This document shows positions 34,155-46,600 of a stretch of DNA of 64,000 nucleotides, piece by piece. The translations under genes were made by a program, and so were the position numbers. Under the pieces are notes generated by a model, which had not been told where the DNA came from, searched no databases, and saw only the letters and a program-made list of their open reading frames with translations. Positions within the stretch are counted from its first letter, which is position 1, and every line of letters starts with the position of its first letter. This stretch comes from Kitagawia praeruptora (lineage: Eukaryota; Streptophyta; Magnoliopsida; Apiales; Apiaceae). The DNA lies in NCBI GenBank assembly GCA_037693485.1, contig CM075354.1:144421001-144485000 (forward strand). The letters are read 5' to 3'.

Positions 34155-34438
34155 GTGCTCGATTATGTGTGTGTGTGTGATAATCGATGGTGTGTGTAAA
34201 TTGATTGTGTGTGTGTGGGTGAGTAATTGTGTCGATGGTGAGTAATTGGGTGAGTAAATTGATTATGTACTGCAAACTGTGTGCTGCGTGGGTCGAGTTC
34301 GTGGTGTGATGTGATGTGAGTAATTAGTTGTTTATACAGAGGTAAAATCAACATCTCTACTATCCAATTTTTTTGTGTGTTAGAGTTAGTTTGATTGATA
34401 TGTATGTTAAAGTTGAGTTGTTGGATTATGCATTGCAG

Positions 34439-34540
34439 GTGTTTGATGAATTACGTGAGAGAGATAATGTGTTGGTTTGGAATGTGTTGATTAATGGGTG
34501 TTGTAAAGTCGGGGAGTTGGGGAAGGCTGTGGAGTTGTAA
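34439..34540 (+). pseudogene. Captured PPR-protein fragment
   Basis: Following a TTGCAG acceptor-like site, the frame reads VFDELRERDNVLVWNVLING and then CCKVGELGKAVE, the signature of pentatricopeptide repeats, which are RNA-binding helical repeats of organelle proteins. Only about one repeat is present, and it ends in TAA at the junction with the GDPDL fragment, where TGTAAAGTCGGG is duplicated on both sides. The repeated 12-mer suggests microhomology-mediated fusion. Confidence 0.75.
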
Positions 34541-35997
34541 AGTCGGGTAAATGGCAAAAATATGGTTTGATACTCAACGATCTTGCGACACTCAAGCCAT
34601 ATGTAACCGGTATTCTTGTCCCTAAAGACTACATCTTTCCTGTAACCAAGGACAATTACACAGATGCCCCAACTACACTCGTAGCTGATGCTCACAAGCT
34701 TGGTCTTTAAGTTTATGCTTTTGGTTTCTCAAATGATTTCTTGCCAAGTTACAACTATAGTTATGATCCAGTCAATGAGTACCTCCAGTTTATCGACAAC
34801 TCTCAGTTCTCCGTTGATGGTGTGCTTACAGATTTCCCATCTACTGCATCTAATTCTATTGGTACGAAATCCTGACTATTTCGCTTGTTTTTTCTGCCAA
34901 TTTTCTCAAGGCATATCCTAGCTAACTTTAAACCTCATGTGATCTTCTTTGTGTAGCATGTTTTTCTCAGAGCAAGAACCTTACTACCAGGACTGTGAGA
35001 GGTGAGGAAGTCTAACAACATGGCTTTTGTCAAATAAAAATTATCGCATATGTAACCCTTCTTAATGTTTGATGGAATTTAAATATATATAATGCCAAAA
35101 GATCGCAGTTTCATCTGTTCACTAGGTTAACAAGCTCTGAACTAATTTTTATACGACTATGAATGCCTTTGAGCAGGTTTGATCATATCTCACAATGGAG
35201 CTAGTGGTGATTACCCTGGCAGCACTGACCTAGCATATCAGAAAGCCATAGATGATGGAGCAGATGTAATTGATTGCACTGTGCAAATGTCACAAGATGG
35301 AGTTGCCTTCTGCTCCAGCAACATTGATCTTACAAGCACAACATCAGCACTTGCTACGTTTGTGGACAGATCATCGAGTGTCCCTGAAATTCAACCAACA
35401 AACAGAATTTTCTCATTTGATCTCACCTGGAGCGAAGTGGAATCCCTTAGACGTAATCTTTTAAAACGAAACCTTTTTTAATCACGGTCTCTACATGATT
35501 GATCTATAATTATATTTATGTGTACTTTAAACTTGTAGCTACTATTGAAATTCCTATCAAGGATGGTGGCTTGTTGAGAAACCAGAGGAACAAGAACAAG
35601 GGCAAGCTTCTGACACTTGATTCTTTCCTAGAACTTGCCAAGACTAGGAAAACTGGAGGAGTTTTGATTAACATAGAAGTAAGTTTGAACTTTCTCACCT
35701 TGATTATGCAAATTACTTGTAAAAAAAAAGCACCATCTGAACTTTTTTTTTAATCTAGAATGCTGCTTATCTAGCATCAAAGAAGGGTCTTGGTGTGGTA
35801 GATGATGTCACTACAGCTCTGCAAAAGGCCAGCTTAGACAAGGGAACCACTCAAAAGGTCCTGATTCAATCAGACGACAGCTCTGTCCTATCGGCATTCA
35901 AGAACATTCCAACTTACGAAAGAGTACTGGCCATTAAGGATGCAGTAAGTGATGCACCTCCAGCAGTTGTAGAAGAAATTGCAAGGCCTTCGTCTTT
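34541..35997 (+). pseudogene. Captured GDPDL (glycerophosphodiester phosphodiesterase-like) fragment
   Basis: Five exons with intact GT/AG borders: to 34861, 34957-35001, 35177-35452, 35539-35678 and 35759 to about 35997. They encode GKWQKYGLILNDL, YVTGILVPKDYIFPV, GLIISHNGASGDYPG, DLAYQKAIDDGADVIDCTVQ, FSFDLTWSEVESL and IEIPIKDGG, matching the SHV3/GDPDL family, which are GPI-anchored proteins of the plant cell surface that influence cellulose deposition. A TAA at about 34708 replaces the codon before VYAFGFSND. Start, N-terminal half and C-terminus are missing. The fragment lies wholly within the CACTA element and in plus orientation, opposite to Copia-2. Confidence 0.88.
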
Positions 35998-38501
35998 AAA
36001 TCTCCATCATTTCTTCAAGTTTGAATTGCCGGTGTATAAATTATGCAAGTTCAGTATGAACCCACTTGTGCATTGTATTCGTTGTAATGCTAGAGAACTC
36101 GTAGAGCTCTGATTTGTAAAATTTTTTTTGGATAATATACTGATCAGTTTTCTATTTTAAATACATTCTTTAGCTACTCCCCTCCATGTATCTCCTAGAA
36201 ACATTTCTGATTTGTAAATTCAGGTCAAAAATTAAAATAAACAAATTATTTTTTTTTAATTTTTTGGACCTTATACGTCGGTTGTTTTGAAGAACCGACG
36301 TAAAAGGATAACAATATACGTCGGTTGTTTAGAGGAATCGACGTAAAAGGATAACAATATACGTCGGTTGTTTAGAAGAACCGACGTAAAATGGTACAAT
36401 ATACGTCGGTTGTTTAGAAGAACCAACGTAAAAGGGTACAATATACGTCGGTTGTTTAGAAGAACCGACGTAAAAGGGTATAATATACGTCGCCTTTTTA
36501 ACCGACGTATAAGACTCTGACCTTATACGTCGCCAGCCCATACGTCGCCATTTAACCGACGTAAAAGACCTATTTAACCGACGTAAAAGGCCAGTTTTCT
36601 ACTAGTGTCGATTGTTTGCCAGAAACTTCTGACTTTTGTTGGCTGACCATAGTAGTGTTCCATTAGCAGTTTGCTTTTTGAAACATACATATGGTTTCTT
36701 GACTTGAATCCCTTTCTCTTCTTGAGGTAGTAAAACACTTGCAGAGGCCAGAGATGTAGATTTTGATGAATCATTACTAGTGACATCCACCCTAGACATT
36801 TAGCCTTGTGTTGTGGTAGGAGTGTCATTAGTAATGTTCATGGCTTGCTGTTTTCCACTCTTCTTTTCATATACCTTTTCTCCACCCTTGTCATCATTCT
36901 TCTTTCTGCTTTTATCATCCCTTTTCTTCTTGTCATCACTGCCCTTATATCTCCCTTGATCTCCACCCCTGCTTCCACTTTTATCATGATCATCCTTGTC
37001 TTGATTTGACTTTCCACCTTGAGCAATAAGTTTGATGTCCGATTGAGAGTTGATAAACTTCACCAGAATGTTGAGAGCCTCCTTTTCAGATTCAGATTTT
37101 CCACTCCTTGAATGTAGAACCCCAGCCAGAAACTTTATGGTGGACATGTTGTTTGCCATTAGATGTTGGCTAAATCTGAATGCAACAATGTCTTGACCCT
37201 TTTCATATAGAATACAATGAGGCTGAGGAATTACTTGAGGCAGTTGAGATTTCATGCACTAGGTGAGAATCTCCTTGAGCATATCATTGTCTGGTGAGTT
37301 ATTCCTTTCTATCTTCTTGATGATTGTTCCAAGTTCAGAGCTAGATAGAATTTGAAAGGCTTCAATGTGGATGTGAAAAAGGTTCTTGGCAGTGTGAACT
37401 AAGACTTCTCTTTCATTAGAAAGAATAATGGCATGGGGATTGGTTTGCACAATTTCTCTTCTCATTACAGTGACTAGAAACACATCTTGCACAAGAAGCT
37501 TGATGTAGTCAAAGTAGTGGAAGTTGGCTCTTTTCCTTAACTCTTGTAGATGCTTCAGAAAGGCTATGTCATGGTATAGTCTGGAGTTTGCAGTTTCTTG
37601 ACATACTCTTTGAGTAAGCACATTTTTGAATTCTGAGGGTTCAGCTTGAAGGGATTGTTTAGCAATGTCAGGGATGTCAAATTCATATTCTTCCTTGGTA
37701 ACTTCATCTACAGCCACTTTCTTCAGCTTGTCATCCTTGGATGCTGGCTTAGGTTTCTCAGACAGAGATGGGGGCTCATCAACCTTTGTTTTACCTTTTC
37801 CTGGCACATTGGTTATAGATTTTGAGGCTCTTTGATGACCACCCTCATTTAACTGTATGCCCTTCTCCTTAGGTTTCTCCCCCTTAGTCTGAGGCTCCCC
37901 CTTAGATTTTGAGTTCCTTGATGTCCTCTTCTCCCCCTTAGGCTTGTTGTCAGGCATAGAGGATGTAGTAGGAGCCTTTGGAGTTGAAGATTCTTCAAGT
38001 AGAGGGATACCCATGTGCTTCATCATGGCAGACAGCATAGATTGTTGATCCAAAAGAACATTAGCAGTGGTAGAGGCTTGAGTGTCCAATTGCTCAGTTA
38101 GATGTGTAACCTTGTCTGCCAGATGGGCATTCGATTCTTTGAGAGACACCACCTCCCTTTCAAGAGTATCAACCTTGGTGAAAAGTGCAGTGGCCTTGAA
38201 ACCAGTTAGGGATTGATCTTGCAGTCTTTTCACTTCAGACTTGGACATTTCATGCACAGGGACTTCAGTGACCAACTTGTCCCCATACTGATTTTTGAAC
38301 AGTGTTCTGAGCATGGCATTGGCCTCTGTAGTCTGGTCAGATAGATTTTGAAATCTTGTGCCTAGGCCTTTGACTGTATCTGTGAGGAGGGCTAGGCCAT
38401 TGTCCATCTTGGTGCAGGTGGTGTTGCAGTGTTTGAGATCTTTGACCACACTGTCTAATTGAGGAAATTTAGCATCAAAGGCCCTCTTTACTTCTGCTAA
38501 T

Positions 38502-38587
38502 GAAGTGATGTATTCCTCTCTAAGATATTGCATTGGAGCCCAGTGAAGTGATGTATTCCTCTTTAAGATATTGAAGTGCTTCACTGA
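38502..38587 (-). repeat. 43-bp offset duplication in the Copia-2 third ORF
   Basis: GAAGTGATGTATTCCTCT is repeated 43 bp apart (38502 and 38545), with one substitution just after. Because 43 is not divisible by three, it shifts the frame. Confidence 0.85.
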
Positions 38588-40577
38588 GAGTTACATCATT
38601 CTTTCCTTGCAGCCAGGCATCTGCATTGCCATTTCTCTCAGCATCATCAATAATCTTGGCCTTCTGCATCTCCACATCATCTCTATGGCATAGTAGGATG
38701 GCCTCATAGTCTGGATTAGAGATGTTGGAGGTGACAAGGTTCTGAGCTATTTTTATAAACTCAGGAATCTGATCCACAATTAAGCTTTGAAGTGCTTCAA
38801 CCGTCAATTTGTGTGGAACAGACCCTGATCCTGAAGCACTGTCATGTTGCACAGGCTTCAGCCATTGTGACATAAAGTCAGAGCTAGAGCTAGGTAAGCT
38901 AGACTCCTCAGTTACAGATGCAACTTCTGTAACCGGATGGATTGACTCTACTACTGGTGTCTCCACAGAAGTGGGATGAGTTACACCAGCAGTTGACACA
39001 GGCACAGAGTCTCTAGTAAAAACTAGTGAAGCCTCTGTGTTTGTGATGGTGTCATTAGGATATGCCCCAGCATGCATTCCCTCACCATCTAAATGTGGGT
39101 CCTGGGTGGTGAGCAAAGTGTCAGGCATTAAGTCACTTGAGTCCATTGGCTCACCAAGAGAAAAGGATTCTTGGTGATCAATGCCTTGCTCTTCAATTTC
39201 TTGAATTACAGGCTCCAAAGAAATTTTAGTGTTAGATTCTGGAAGAGGAGTGTGTTGTAGAGTAGATTTTGGCAACTCCCCCTGAGAGATAGAGGGAGTT
39301 TCAAGTGTGATGTGCTCTCCACTCAGTGTAGTGCCATCCTTATCACTCCCATGTGCTGACTCAATACAAGAAGGTGCATTGGGGAGGATGCTTGATTCTA
39401 TAGATGCACCCTGTTGAGAGGATACATCTAGTGAGTTGTTTGCCCCTGATCTTACAACTTCAGCCATTTGTGTGACTGAAGAAGTGGTCTTAGTTTTCTT
39501 CTTCTTCTTTGACCTTAGTAAGGGTGACTCTGGTTCCTCACTTTCTAGACCTAGTTCAACAGCTAATGCTGCTTCAGATAAGATATTCAAGGGTGCAGAC
39601 ATTACTTCTTTTCTCTTCTTTTTACTAATATCACCCTTTTGAGAGGATGATGCAGTTGGCTCAGTGTGTGGTAAAGTGTTTGGTTGAGAGGGTTGGTTAG
39701 CAAGCCCTGGGTTAGCATTTTGTTCTACTTGCTTGGGCTTAGCTAACTGAGATTTTGCATCAAATGTTGGCATGTTGTGGGGGTAAGTTCTAAACAAACT
39801 CTCCATATGGGGAGTTATGTTAAGTCTTACATCCACATCATTCCTAGTCTCCAAATTACCAAAAATGAGTTTGGTCATGGATTTATGATAGCCTATTCTA
39901 TTTTTATCTATCCCAGGCAATTCAATCAATTGAGCATTTTTAAAATTAAGTACAGATTGAATGAAGCGAGGGAAGAAAATATCAGTACCTCTCTTGGTTG
40001 TGTTCTTACCAAGTCTCCCATATAGTTCTTGTAGGATGATTTGGACAACATCTATCTTCTTTCCATAGGCCAATGCATAGCCAATTTGCTGCACAGGTAC
40101 ACTGATTTGATCAAAGCTTGATTTCCTAGCAGTGAAGACTTGAAGAAGAGTTGCAAACACATAGCTCCACTCCTTTCTCAGATTCTTTCTGTTCAGCTTA
40201 CCAAGATTGATCCCATCTGAGTAGTTGATGAACTCAAAGAATTCCTCTAACTCTGCATTCGTGGCCAGTCTGTCAAATGACTCTTGTTGTAGGCCCAGTG
40301 CTTGATTCATGTCTGCAGTAGTGATAGTGATTTCCTGATCCTGAATCTTGCAGTAGATGATATATGAAGTGATTGCGTTTTCCAGGGCTACAATCTCCAC
40401 AGTAGCATTGCCCCAAAACTGTTCAAGAATATCTAGATATAGAGTTGGGTTGGCAGAGAGTGCATCCTTGATGTATGACTCAGCCATCCATTTCACAAAG
40501 CACTTGAAATTGGCGTTGGGTGCTTCCACATCACTAGTTAGGGCAATGAAGTTGGTGTTGAACTTTACTGTTGCCAT

Positions 40578-41421
40578 TTGTATGGAGGAAAAGAAAGAAA
40601 TTGAAGGTTGAAGAAGAAATTTGGCTTTTCGCAGTTAGGGTTTCAGAGGTTTAGAGAGTGTAGATGCTTGAGAAATCGAATTAAATGAATCGAATAGATG
40701 TAGAATTGTATAAGTGTGAAGTACTTGAATTGTCGATTAGAAGTATGTTTTGTATCGACAAGTCAGGCATTCGAGAAGTAGAAAACAACTATTCGAGAAG
40801 TCAAGAAAGGCTTAATCGATAACTCAAGCAGATAGTAACTCACAGCTGGTAGTTATCTAACTCAGAAATAATTCTAAATTAAATAAAATGTGTTTTTATG
40901 AGTGAATTAAACTTTTAGACAAAAGTCCAAAATCGGTTAAAATTCAGCGAGAATTCAGCCTTTTCAAATGATTCGAGAACTCAAATATAGTGTTCGAGAA
41001 CTCAGTTATTCGAGAACTCAGTTACCATATTCGAGAAGTCAAGAATATCTCTATTCGATATCTCAGAAAGGCTCTATTCGAGAACTCAAGAGTACTCTAA
41101 TGAGACTTGTTAGATATGTCGAATAGTGAATCATTCGAGAAGTTTGACTTATCGAACTATACCCATCACTCATAAAAATTGATTTTCACTATCTTTTAAA
41201 ATTGACCAGCCATATTCATTGAAGAATATTCTAGCAAATTAAATAGTGATTTTCTCAAAATTTCATAGAAATTTCAAGTTAGCAAAAATATGATTTTCCA
41301 ACATATGCAATAGATTTGAAATATTTATAAATCATATTTCAGCCAACACTTACTCCAAAAATATTGAAAATTTAGATAAAGTAAATGTTTACTGCTACAA
41401 CAATCTAGATGCTGTATTCAC
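40578..41421. promoter_or_regulatory. Copia-2 pol/third-ORF spacer with ATTCGAGAA array
   Basis: About ten plus-orientation ATTCGAGAA(C/G)TC or related TCGAAT units at 40670-41165, followed by TATAAATC at about 41327 on the plus strand. In the LTRs the same motif has the opposite orientation on the plus strand. No ORF on either strand in the right part. An antisense promoter role is inferred by analogy with Copia-1. Confidence 0.45.
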
Positions 41422-43663
41422 TTAGCCAGAATCTGAAGAATTCAGCATTCCAATCTCACTAACCAACCTTGTGAAGGTGGCTTCATCTAATGGCTTAGTG
41501 AATATATCAGCTAGTTGCTTGTCTGTAGAAACATAATGCAACTCAATGGTTCCATTAGTTGCATGTTCCCTTATGAAATGATATCTGATGTCAATGTGCT
41601 TTGTCCTAGAATGATTGACAGGATTGGCAACTATAGAGATTGCACTTGTGTTGTCACACATGATTGGAATTCTTTCCAACACAAGTCCATAATCTCTAAG
41701 TTGATTTCTAATCCAAAGCACTTGAGCACAGCAACTTCCAGCAGCTATGTATTCAGCCTCAGCTGTAGAAGTTGACACAGATTGTTGTTTCTTGCTATAC
41801 CAAGAGACTAACCTTTGTCCAAGAAACTGGCAGCTACCTGAGGTGCTTTTTCTATCCACTCTGCATCCAGCATAATCAGCATCAGAATAACCAACCAGAT
41901 TGAACCCTGTGTCCTTAGGATACCATAGACCCAAGTTTGGAGTGCCCTTCAGATATCTAAAGATCCTTTTTATAGCAACCAAATGTGATTCTTTTGGATT
42001 TGATTGAAACCTTGCACACAAGCATGTAGCAAACATGATGTCTGGCCTACTTGTAGTGAGATAGAGTAGAGAACCAACCATGCCTCTGTAGACTGAGATA
42101 TCTACCTTCTTGCCTTTAGCATCTTCATCCAATTTAGTGGCAGTGGCCATGGGTGTCTTTGCAGGTGAGCAATCTTCCAAGTCAAACTTCTTCAATAAAT
42201 CCTTGATATACTTGGTCTGACTGATGGTCTGACTGATAAAGATACCATCCTTCCTTTGACTGACTTGCAACCCAAGAAAGAATGTCAACTCTCCCATCAT
42301 ACTCATCTCATATCTGCTCTGCATGAGTTTAGAAAATTTCTCACACAGCTTCTCATTTGTAGAACCAAAAATGATATCATCCACATAGATCTGAACTAAG
42401 ATAAGATCATCACCATGCTTCTTGTAAAACAATGTCTTGTCCAGTGTGCCTCTAGTGAATTGATTCTCAAGAAGAAATTGTGATAAAGTATCATACCATG
42501 CTCTTGGAGCCTGCTTAAGTCCATACAATGCCTTAAGCAATCTGTAGACAAATTCTGGGAAGTGTGGATCCTCAAAACCAGGTGGTTGTTGCACATAAAC
42601 TTCTTCTTCCAACTCTCCATTCAGAAATGCACTTTTGACATCCATTTGATATACTTTAAAGTTTGAATGAGTAGCAAATGCCAAGAATATTCTGATGGCT
42701 TCCAATCTAGCAACAGGAGTAAATGTCTCATCATAATCAATACCTTCCTGTTGAGAGTATCCTTTTGCAACCAACCTTGCTTTGTTTCTTATAATTACAC
42801 CATCTTCATCCATCTTATTCTTTAGAACCCATTTTGTTCCAACAATGGTTCTGTTCTTTGGTGCAGGCACAAGTTCCCATACTTTGTTCCTTTCAAATTG
42901 ATTCTGCTCCTCTTGCATAGCAATAATCCAATCTGGATCCAACAGTGCATCATCAAGTTTCTTAGGCTCAACTTGTGATAGAAAACAGCCATAGAGGCAC
43001 TCATTCTGAGTTGCTCTCCTAGTCCTTACTCCTGCATTAGGATCTCCAATGATTTGCTCTGCAGTGTGTGATCTATCCCATTTCCTTGAGTGCTCCGCCC
43101 TAATTTCTCATTCTTGATGTTGCTTCATCATCCACATCATGGTCATTCTCATTTCCTCCCCCTGTGAGGTTGCCACTACTCACAGGTGTGTCTTGGATGC
43201 TTGTTTCTTCACTATCGATTGACACAAATTCTTCTCTTGCATCATCATTCACTTGAGTTTGTTGAACTCGAGTTTCAACTTCAGTTTCAGTCTCTTCATC
43301 AGAATCATCTAGATTATCAAACTTCAATGGATCTTTATCTTCATCATTGGCTTCTTCTAGTCCAGGTAGTTTGCTGTCATCAAATGTCACATCTGTGCTT
43401 TCCATAACTTTCTTTTGACTGATGACATAAACCTTGTATGCAATTCTTTCCATAGAGTAGCCAAGAAAAATTCCTTCAAATGCTTTTGCATCAAATTTTC
43501 CAACATATTCAGAATTATCCTTCAATACAAAGCATTTGCTTCCAAAAGTATGAACATACTTTAGAGTAGGCTTCTTTCCGGTCATCAAGTTATAAGGTGT
43601 CTTTCCAGTGTTTTTGTTGATGAGGGTTCTATTCTGGATATAGCATGCAGTGCTCACAGCCTC
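41422..43663 (-). pseudogene. pol: Copia-2 pol, 3' part: integrase end, RT, RNase H
   Basis: This continues the integrase from the other side of the large-LTR insertion: EAVSTACYIQNRTLIN follows the FWAEA end at 53240. A 1-nt indel near 43103-43112 shifts the frame between the integrase C-terminus and the RT. The RT/RNase H frame then reads intact from about 43110 to 41422: RT with KARLVAKGYSQQEGIDY, KSAFLNGELEEEVYV and YVDD (42376-42387), and RNase H with GYSDADYAGC and STAEAEYIA. It ends in GMLNSSDSG. By itself the RT domain looks complete. Confidence 0.94.
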
Positions 43664-46600
43664 TGTGACACCCCCCAAATCCGGGGTCAGGAGATTTGGT
43701 TGTCACGCGAAAATCCTCAAAATAAAACATTTGCTTAATAATAATCATTCACCTGTGATTGACCAACACTGGAAATATAACATCTGTGACCCCAAACATA
43801 CCAAGATCTTTTAAGGTTATAGGGCTAGAAATAAGAATCCAAATTCCATTAGATAAAAACATTCCTTCTTTACCACATTCTCTTTGATCAAATCTTAAAC
43901 CACTGGTGTAACTTAATTCGATAAGAAGTACGCCAGGCCAACTAAAGTAGTACATAATAATAATAAATATTAGAACTCAATTATATAAATAGATCTTACA
44001 CTAATTGCAGACATCCTGAGCAAAGTCATCTTCGAAATAGCATCATGCTTCTTCTCTTTCTGAGCTGTGCGGATACGTCTCGCCAAACTACCTTACTGAA
44101 ATGTTAGAATTTACAACAACAAGTATGAGCGAAAGAAATGCTCAGCAAGCGTATAAAAATTTTGATAAAAAAAAACCAGGATAAGTGGGGCATAAAATCA
44201 ATTGAAATGTAAAACAGTTTATAGAGAAAACTGAATCAACAACTGTGATATAATTCAAATCATAACTGAAATCATTTGGCATGTCATAAAAATGAATCAT
44301 CTGCCAATTCACAATATATAATAGCCATTCTGGCGATATGGATTGGATATACATAACTGAAACACCATTGCCCCCTGATCAGGTTCAAAAGCAATGGGAC
44401 CACTTTATACAACCACCGAATACCTTCCTATCCGCGTGGGTATAAAGAGGATTTCTGGGGTACCCAAAATAGGCAAGTAATGTTAGCCTATAGGAAGATG
44501 GTATGGTTACCATATCCTCCTTAAATATAGCTGGACCAACTACTCGATGTGGCCTCCTACGCTTTACTATTTTCCAATCCAATAGAGCAATTTCCGAATT
44601 CAACAGGAAATGCTTAGTTTTAAATACAGGTCATATCCCATTATTACTACGATAATGAGGATATGAAGAGTTTATCTGAAACAATTCCCCACATCAAGGG
44701 TACCAATATCAAGCAACTGTGTTCGCACAAAAATAATTAAGAATCACAAATAGCTCTGAACAATAGCTATTCGTCATGATATGAATCAATGAAACATAAA
44801 ATAAAAAGTGTTTAAGATGATAAAGAAAATACTTGCCTCTGGTCCTTAGCTATTTCGTAGCACCGAAGTAATACAACTATCTTTTTCTTCTATCTCACGT
44901 CATCATGTCCTCTGTTTTAATCATGCTTTGGTTTACGCTTTAGCGGTTGCCACGAGTCTAATCCGTCGACATCGAGCCCGCGCGTCTACCTCTATAGTCA
45001 AACATAAGCTGATACTTCAGTCTCCGGACGACAATTCTGATATTCTTATAACGCTTATAAACTCAAAAGTTTTAACCTTACTTACCAAAATCTCAGTTGA
45101 AAGAAAACAATCGGAAATGTCCCCTTTGAACATAGACGTTTTCCCGGTGTTAAAACACCTCACAAGTAACCCAGCAATTCCACAAACAATATCTTCATCT
45201 CCAACCTTCTTCATTACAATCCACAAACAATACTGCATCCATCTTCAAACTTCTTCATAACCCACAAAGAATATTTCATCCATCCCCAACCTCCTTTATT
45301 AAACATCTACTTATCTCCGCCAACAAACCTAAGTCAATACTCACCAATTAATCCCCGTAAAAATATAATTAATCTGACAATCTTAATCAGTAACTCAAAA
45401 GAAAACGTTGTTTACCTCTAAAGACATCTTATAATATAAATCATATACACAGTTAAGCACACATTAAATATATATCGGTCAAATCTCGATTTATAATCTA
45501 ATCCTCAAAATATAATACCTAGATAATTCACCTTGCACGTACAACAACTCGATAAATAGATCACATAATCACATAGCACGTAATAAAGTCGAAAACTCTT
45601 TTTGAAGAATATTTGATCTTCATTTTACAAAAATTTTGAATACAGAATATTTTTGGATTGAAGATCAATCACTTTTCTAGAATTTACAGAATTAAACAAA
45701 TAATTAAATAAATAAATATTTTACATACAATCATGACTCAATATCGACTCACACATTTGATTTTCTAATTTTAAAACATTTTCCAAATTTTTAGAAATCA
45801 AATCATTTCCATTCAAAAAAAATATTTTTGTTCTCTTAGAACAAGTCGTCTCGTTTTTCTTTCTAAAAACGTGAATCGAAAATAATTAAGATCAATTAAA
45901 ATTAATCAAAATTAATTAATAATTAATTAATAGAATTAATCAATTAATTATCAAATTAATCGATTAATTGAATTAATTAAATCATTAACTCAAATTAATT
46001 AAGATCAATTAAAGTTAATCAAATTTTAACAAAATTAATCAAAATAAATAAATCAATTAAATAAATTAATCAACTAATTATTTAAAATAATTAATCATTT
46101 AATTATTTTAATTAATTTATGAAATTTGGATTTTATTTAAGATTTTTAAATTTTTAGAAAATATTTAATTTAAAAACGGTTTTCTGAAATCAATTTTAGG
46201 GTTTGAAAGATCAAAGCCCCAATTTTCAAGAACATAGTCGGAAAATTGAAGAACATCGCCGGAGTTCCACAGAATCCGGCGACGTCTGCAGATTCCGGCG
46301 ATTTAACAAAATTCCGGCAACACTCTCACAGTCCAGAAACCATTTTCTTAACCCCTTATCACTCCATATTAGCATACCACAATTACTGAACCAAATTACT
46401 ACTCAAAAACCGAAGTACAACACCAAAATCCGGCGGAACAGAACTTTTCCGGCGAAGTAAAATAAAGCCCAGAAAAATCTACCAAAAATATATGTTACAC
46501 TACATGCCGCAATCTATTTATACATACAAACAGAATTTAAAACCAACAATTACAAAACGAATTCCGGCCACCTCAACAATTTTCCGGCGAAACAAAAATC

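Larger units (their letters stand above)
33249..36607. mobile_element. CACTA transposon, non-autonomous (3359 bp)
   Basis: The left end is CACTAGTACAAAACTG and the right end, complemented, is CACTAGTAGAAAACTG. The 3-bp target duplication is TCG (33246-33248 and 36608-36610). Both subterminal zones (33270-33690 and 36265-36590) are packed with TATACGTCGGTT and GGCGACGTATA units in alternating orientation, typical transposase-binding arrays. No transposase gene. The interior holds CT-rich tracts (33885-34110), a TA microsatellite (34119-34155), a PPR fragment and GDPDL exons. Confidence 0.95.
32517..40577 (-). pseudogene. Copia-2 third ORF (SIRE-type), interrupted by a CACTA element
   Basis: The ATG is at 40577. 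The N-terminal 230 residues share the LNRKNLRKEWSYVF domain with the Copia-1 third ORF. A long acidic and serine-rich middle follows, then a coiled coil (about 38200-37990) ending in MGI, a lysine-rich part, and a charged C-terminus (EKLRAKGLCRVQFNPYVVKY, ESNENG). Damage: a 43-bp duplication (38502-38544 repeated from 38545) shifts the frame near 38520-38584; stops lie at 37259-37261 and 36800-36802; the CACTA 33249-36607 sits within the frame. Removing it with one TCG copy restores the frame exactly at ANNR/VKKFKLKH. Ancestral length was about 1560 codons. Function unknown; no membrane segment seen. Confidence 0.85.

Noticed and set aside
34119..34205. TA and GT microsatellites in the CACTA as a functional element
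   Set aside because: Simple repeats; no structure beyond that.
44928..45260. Plus-strand 110-codon frame, repeated at 50398-50730
   Set aside because: Identical because it lies in the two LTRs of one young element; no known domain, and opposite frames of similar length overlap it.
45885..46110. AATTAATT-rich tract as a satellite or origin
   Set aside because: Low-complexity AT sequence within an LTR, with no fixed unit length.
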